Origin: Planctomycetota bacterium
Lineage (GTDB): Bacteria > Planctomycetota > Planctomycetia > Pirellulales > Pirellulaceae
NCBI GenBank assembly: GCA_014381825.1
Contig: JACNKX010000041.1
Coordinates: 1 to 37,608 of the forward strand
Direction: 5' to 3'
Length of the DNA: 37,608 nt
The position numbers and the translations under genes were made by a program. The notes beneath the pieces are model-generated. The model did no database searches, was not told the origin of the DNA, and saw only the letters and a program-made list of their open reading frames with translations. Position 1 is the first letter of the stretch, and each line of letters opens with the position of its first letter. Below, piece by piece: positions 34,985 to 37,608 of the stretch.

Positions 34985-36373
34985 CTACTTTTGCGGAGTC
35001 AGTTGATTGTGGACTTCCGCAACTATCGAGTTCTCAACTTCCGGAGACCAAACGGTCGGTAAACCGTAGTAAACCATTGCCCCACCGCCCTCGTAGCCAC
35101 CTTCGGTCAAGACGCGTCGCGATGGGATGTAAGCCATTACATCATTTGCATAACCTGCAACCCACGTCTTCGTGCCGCTCAACTCGGCTTTCAACCGCAC
35201 GGCGTAGTCGACAACCACTTCACCGCCGAGTGTCACGAATTGGATGTCGCTGCCGATTCTCCATGTCTGGACTGGATAGGGATAAGTCGGACTCAGCGGT
35301 CGGCCATCGGCGATCTCTTCCAGCAACATCTTCGCTCGCGCGACCACATACCGATTCGTCGATTTCGTATCCGTTTCGATCTGCTCTTTCGTCGGAAGTT
35401 CTCCCAGCGCCAGATCGACCTCCGTATATTTCGTCGTAAGACCGTCTGACAACGGGAGCAGCTCGGAAGTTAGCAAAACGAAATCAACAGCATCAGCCAG
35501 TCGTCGTCCGTAGTGTTGAGCCAACTCGACGGTACTTCGCGGTAACGGATTTTGATCAGCGCCACAGCCAGCCCAGAACATTGCGACGCAGCCGGGATGC
35601 AGCTGTTCCAATTCGATTTGTGCGTAGCCGGGATAGTCGCCCGACCATTGCGTAAAGGCCAGCGTCGTCGAATGACAAGCGTAGCCGAAGACAACGCCCC
35701 GCAACGCGCCCGCTTCTCCCGTCGCGTTCGACTCGCCATGAATCGCCAACACCGGAACGTCATGATCAATCGGACCTTTCAATTTGCCGGCCGTTCGCCA
35801 CTCGCGAGCTTTGTCATAAGGCTTGTTCTCGCGTCGATTGACTGCAAACGTTGCGTGTCCCGTGCCCCAAGAGAGCTGGCTTGGCCGAACGTCGGCGAGC
35901 GCATCGCCAACAACGGCAACGACCTTCGCATGCAAGACAGCAGCGTATTCGTCGATCAACGCTTGTTGCTCCGGCGGAAGAATCAAGTAATGCAGCGGCC
36001 CGAGGTTTCGTCCAACGACCGGTCCCGTATGAGTGTGCGAGGTGCAGATAGCAATTTGAGCGCGTTCAAGACCATACTTTTCGTGCAACGAATGGCAGAT
36101 CGCCTGCGACAACGTTCGGTCGATTCCGACCAAGTCCAAAGTAATGATCACGCCGCGATTGCCGCTGGCGTCTTCGAGAACAGCTACCTTTGCCCAAAGA
36201 TCGGTCAGCTTGCCATCGGCCGGATTGTCTCGTCCACCATACCCAGACATCGCCATCGGCGTTTCGGGAGTGATCTTCGTTTTCGCAACACCAGCCTTCC
36301 AAGCGGCGTCCGCATCGGAAATGAATAGCACTGATGAGGCAACAAGAAGTAAAGCAAACGCCGGGCGAATCAT
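34985..36373 (-). CDS. Neutral/alkaline ceramidase-like hydrolase, secreted
   Basis: A 462-residue protein related to the neutral/alkaline non-lysosomal ceramidase family. A signal peptide spans about residues 1-24. AGVAKTKITPETPMAMSGYGGR (start of the domain) and CTSHTHTGP, with His113 and His115, are the expected zinc-site motifs. The protein covers the N-terminal catalytic domain but is shorter than full-length ceramidases, which are near 650 residues with a C-terminal immunoglobulin-like domain. Planctomycetes have many such short homologues, some annotated only as ceramidase-domain proteins, so substrate identity is open. The ATG at 36373 has GGAG six bases upstream; a TTG at 36388 is less likely. 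Confidence 0.82.
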   Translation of the reverse strand: MIRPAFALLLVASSVLFISDADAAWKAGVAKTKITPETPMAMSGYGGRDNPADGKLTDLWAKVAVLEDASGNRGVIITLDLVGIDRTLSQAICHSLHEKYGLERAQIAICTSHTHTGPVVGRNLGPLHYLILPPEQQALIDEYAAVLHAKVVAVVGDALADVRPSQLSWGTGHATFAVNRRENKPYDKAREWRTAGKLKGPIDHDVPVLAIHGESNATGEAGALRGVVFGYACHSTTLAFTQWSGDYPGYAQIELEQLHPGCVAMFWAGCGADQNPLPRSTVELAQHYGRRLADAVDFVLLTSELLPLSDGLTTKYTEVDLALGELPTKEQIETDTKSTNRYVVARAKMLLEEIADGRPLSPTYPYPVQTWRIGSDIQFVTLGGEVVVDYAVRLKAELSGTKTWVAGYANDVMAYIPSRRVLTEGGYEGGGAMVYYGLPTVWSPEVENSIVAEVHNQLTPQK

Positions 36374-36642
36374 GGCAGTCTCCGACAAGGTGGGGGTTCA
36401 GGTGGCGGGCGACTCGAGGACCAACGCCGTCGATCATATCCGGCGCTTCGAGGTGCTGCAAACATCCAGTCGTCGTGGCACGTTCGCGTACACCGATTGC
36501 AGCGAACACGACGAGTTACTACGTCGTTGCACACGAGCCTCCAATCAACTCCACGAGACTCGCTAGAACAAGTCTCAGAAAAATGCAAAGTGTTTGCCGC
36601 GAAGATCGTATGTACTACTTGACTAACAAGGACATACAGCTG

Positions 36643-37290
36643 TTATGTCGCACCCTCAGCTTCGAGAAACCAGAAGCTGCCCCGTTTTGTCCACTCAAGT
36701 TGATACTGCCTTGTCAGAGAGAAATCAATTCCTTTGCCACCAATCGAAGTATCGAAGTGTTCGGCACCGAACTGGGCGCCGTGGGAAATGTCATATCGCC
36801 AACATTTCGCGGTTTTCTGCTTGGGATGTACTAAGCGTTCCAAATCGTTCATCACAAGCGCGACGCCAGCAGAAGCAAAGTTAGAGTCGATGTATCGTTC
36901 GAGACGATGCAGATCGAAGTAGACGTCTTTCATGAATATATCCGTCGCGCCTCTCAATTTGTCAGATGACGTCTTAGTTCGATAGCATTTCATTTCGATG
37001 GCGATCGTGTGATTCCGACCATCGAAGTCTCCCTTGAATAAAAGATCGACTTCGCGCGAAGAGTTATCGATCCGCACACCAGTTTCGAGTTTCAGTTTAA
37101 ATTGCTCCCCATCTTGAAACGTTATCAACGGAAGTAGCTGCTGAAGCACATATGCATACTGCAGCTGCATTGATGCTTCTTTGTTGATGGGGAGTAATTC
37201 AGTGCCAACCTTGCGGGAAAACATGCTCCAGCTGAGAGAAATGGCGGCTCGCATCCGCTCAGCAAAATCGTCCGAGGTAATTGACGACAT
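36643..37290 (-). CDS. Hypothetical protein with PD-(D/E)XK-like nuclease motif
   Basis: A 215-residue protein that I do not recognise. After a mostly helical N-terminus (about 1-65), strands carry E70, then VDLLFKGD with D82, and HTIAIEMKCYR with E99 and K101. The D...ExK order with a hydrophobic strand before it resembles a PD-(D/E)XK nuclease core. The C-terminal third is aromatic and basic (QLEWTKRGSFWFLEAEG). No methyltransferase, helicase or toxin/antitoxin partner is visible within the window. The ATG at 37290 is preceded by GTGGA; a GTG at 37299 is also possible. A palindromic repeat lies just upstream of it. A restriction, defence or repair role is only a hypothesis. Confidence 0.6.
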   Translation of the reverse strand: MSSITSDDFAERMRAAISLSWSMFSRKVGTELLPINKEASMQLQYAYVLQQLLPLITFQDGEQFKLKLETGVRIDNSSREVDLLFKGDFDGRNHTIAIEMKCYRTKTSSDKLRGATDIFMKDVYFDLHRLERYIDSNFASAGVALVMNDLERLVHPKQKTAKCWRYDISHGAQFGAEHFDTSIGGKGIDFSLTRQYQLEWTKRGSFWFLEAEGAT

Positions 37291-37383
37291 GAAATCCACT
37301 TTGGGTGCATAACGAATTGTCGCTTCGTGGTGGGAACCGACTATGCGATTTCAGGAACACCGCGAAGAGGTTGTGAATAAATC

Positions 37384-37457
37384 GTTGGAGTCCAGGCTTT
37401 AGCCTGTCTGCGCGGGCTATCGCCCGTTAAAAAGCACGCTAAAGCGTGGACTCCAAC
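37384..37457. repeat. Three-hairpin palindromic repeat element
   Basis: Outer arms GTTGGAGTCCA and TGGACTCCAAC (37384-37394, 37447-37457) pair with each other. Inside are three separate stem-loops: CAGGC/GCCTG (37393-37406), CGGGC/GCCCG (37413-37426, four-base loop TATC) and CACGC/GCGTG (37435-37448, four-base loop TAAA). The first and last stems carry compensating differences. The cloverleaf-like design resembles repetitive extragenic palindromes I recall from planctomycete genomes. Confidence 0.78.
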
Positions 37458-37608
37458 AAATCGCATCAATTAGTTCACAGCCGCGAAGCGTAATGGAGAT
37501 AGGTTAACCGATCGGGACCTGGTGTCGCAAATCGAATTCGTCGACGAGAGTGGTGGCAAGGTTTCGTGCCGGACGGCAAGCAGTCGCGATGGCGCACAGA
37601 TGGCACGT
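37458..37608. other. Right-edge sequence, no assigned gene
   Basis: No gene is called here. A minus-strand frame open at the right edge ends with a stop at 37504-37506 and could be the last 34 codons of a gene outside the window (it ends LVDEFDLRHQVPIG). A plus-strand frame over the same bases is also open, so the strand is uncertain. Confidence 0.25.

Noticed and set aside
35552-36328. 258-codon plus-strand frame opposite the ceramidase-like gene
   Set aside because: Antisense shadow; the minus-strand frame has a signal peptide and zinc-site motif.

Overview
The window looks like chromosomal DNA of a planctomycete, most likely a member of the Pirellulales (Rhodopirellula/Pirellula-like). 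This rests on protein families typical of that phylum: three DUF1501 proteins, two DUF1549/DUF1553 (PSD1-type) proteins, one with an N-terminal planctomycete cytochrome c domain, a BBP7-type outer-membrane protein, two large surface proteins with LEPR/LESRR-type N-termini, and a remnant with an NPYEPP N-terminus. No rRNA, tRNA, CRISPR array, prophage or intact insertion sequence was seen. All family names come from reading motifs by eye; no database search was run.

Layout, left to right. 1-1453 (-): 5' part of a secreted calcium-binding surface protein (dockerin pair, choice-of-anchor-U-like domain, long Ser-Asp tail) that runs off the left edge. 1892-4946 (-): a DUF1501 protein followed by a sodium/solute symporter. 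5474-8443 (+): a BlaI-type repressor, a BlaR1-type M56 membrane protease and a very short secretin-like protein, preceded by two tandem BlaI-like operators. 8508-12849 (-) and 13104-16848 (+): two divergent DUF1549/DUF1553 plus DUF1501 operons. 16865-17212 (-): a PilZ protein. 17333-18088 (-) and 18182-19531 (+): a divergent pair of a phytanoyl-CoA dioxygenase-like enzyme and a class III aminotransferase. 19508-21267 (-): a histidine kinase and response regulator, divergent from 21519-25876 (+): an ABC ATPase, a permease fused to a propeller-like domain, and a secreted alpha/beta hydrolase. 25977-28278 (-): a small membrane protein overlapping a second sodium/solute symporter with a large soluble insert. 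28589-32785 (-): a DUF11/SdrD-B repeat surface protein. 32978-34243 (-): the BBP7 protein. 34459-36373 (-): a ceramidase-like hydrolase and a STAS protein. 36643-37290 (-): an unrecognised protein with a PD-(D/E)XK-like nuclease motif, beside a three-hairpin palindromic repeat near the right edge.

How the genes fit together. Much of the window concerns the envelope and exported catabolism: Tat-exported DUF1501 proteins with their DUF1549/1553 partners, two symporters, a secreted hydrolase with an ABC exporter, a ceramidase, and several adhesin-like or outer-membrane proteins. Signal transduction is dense: BlaI/BlaR1, a kinase/regulator pair, PilZ and STAS. The most distinctive unit is the BlaI-BlaR1-short secretin operon with its tandem operators. 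The kinase/regulator pair facing the ABC/propeller/hydrolase operon is the second. Several starts were moved from the longest open frame to GTG, TTG or internal ATG codons because of ribosome-binding sites or signal peptides.
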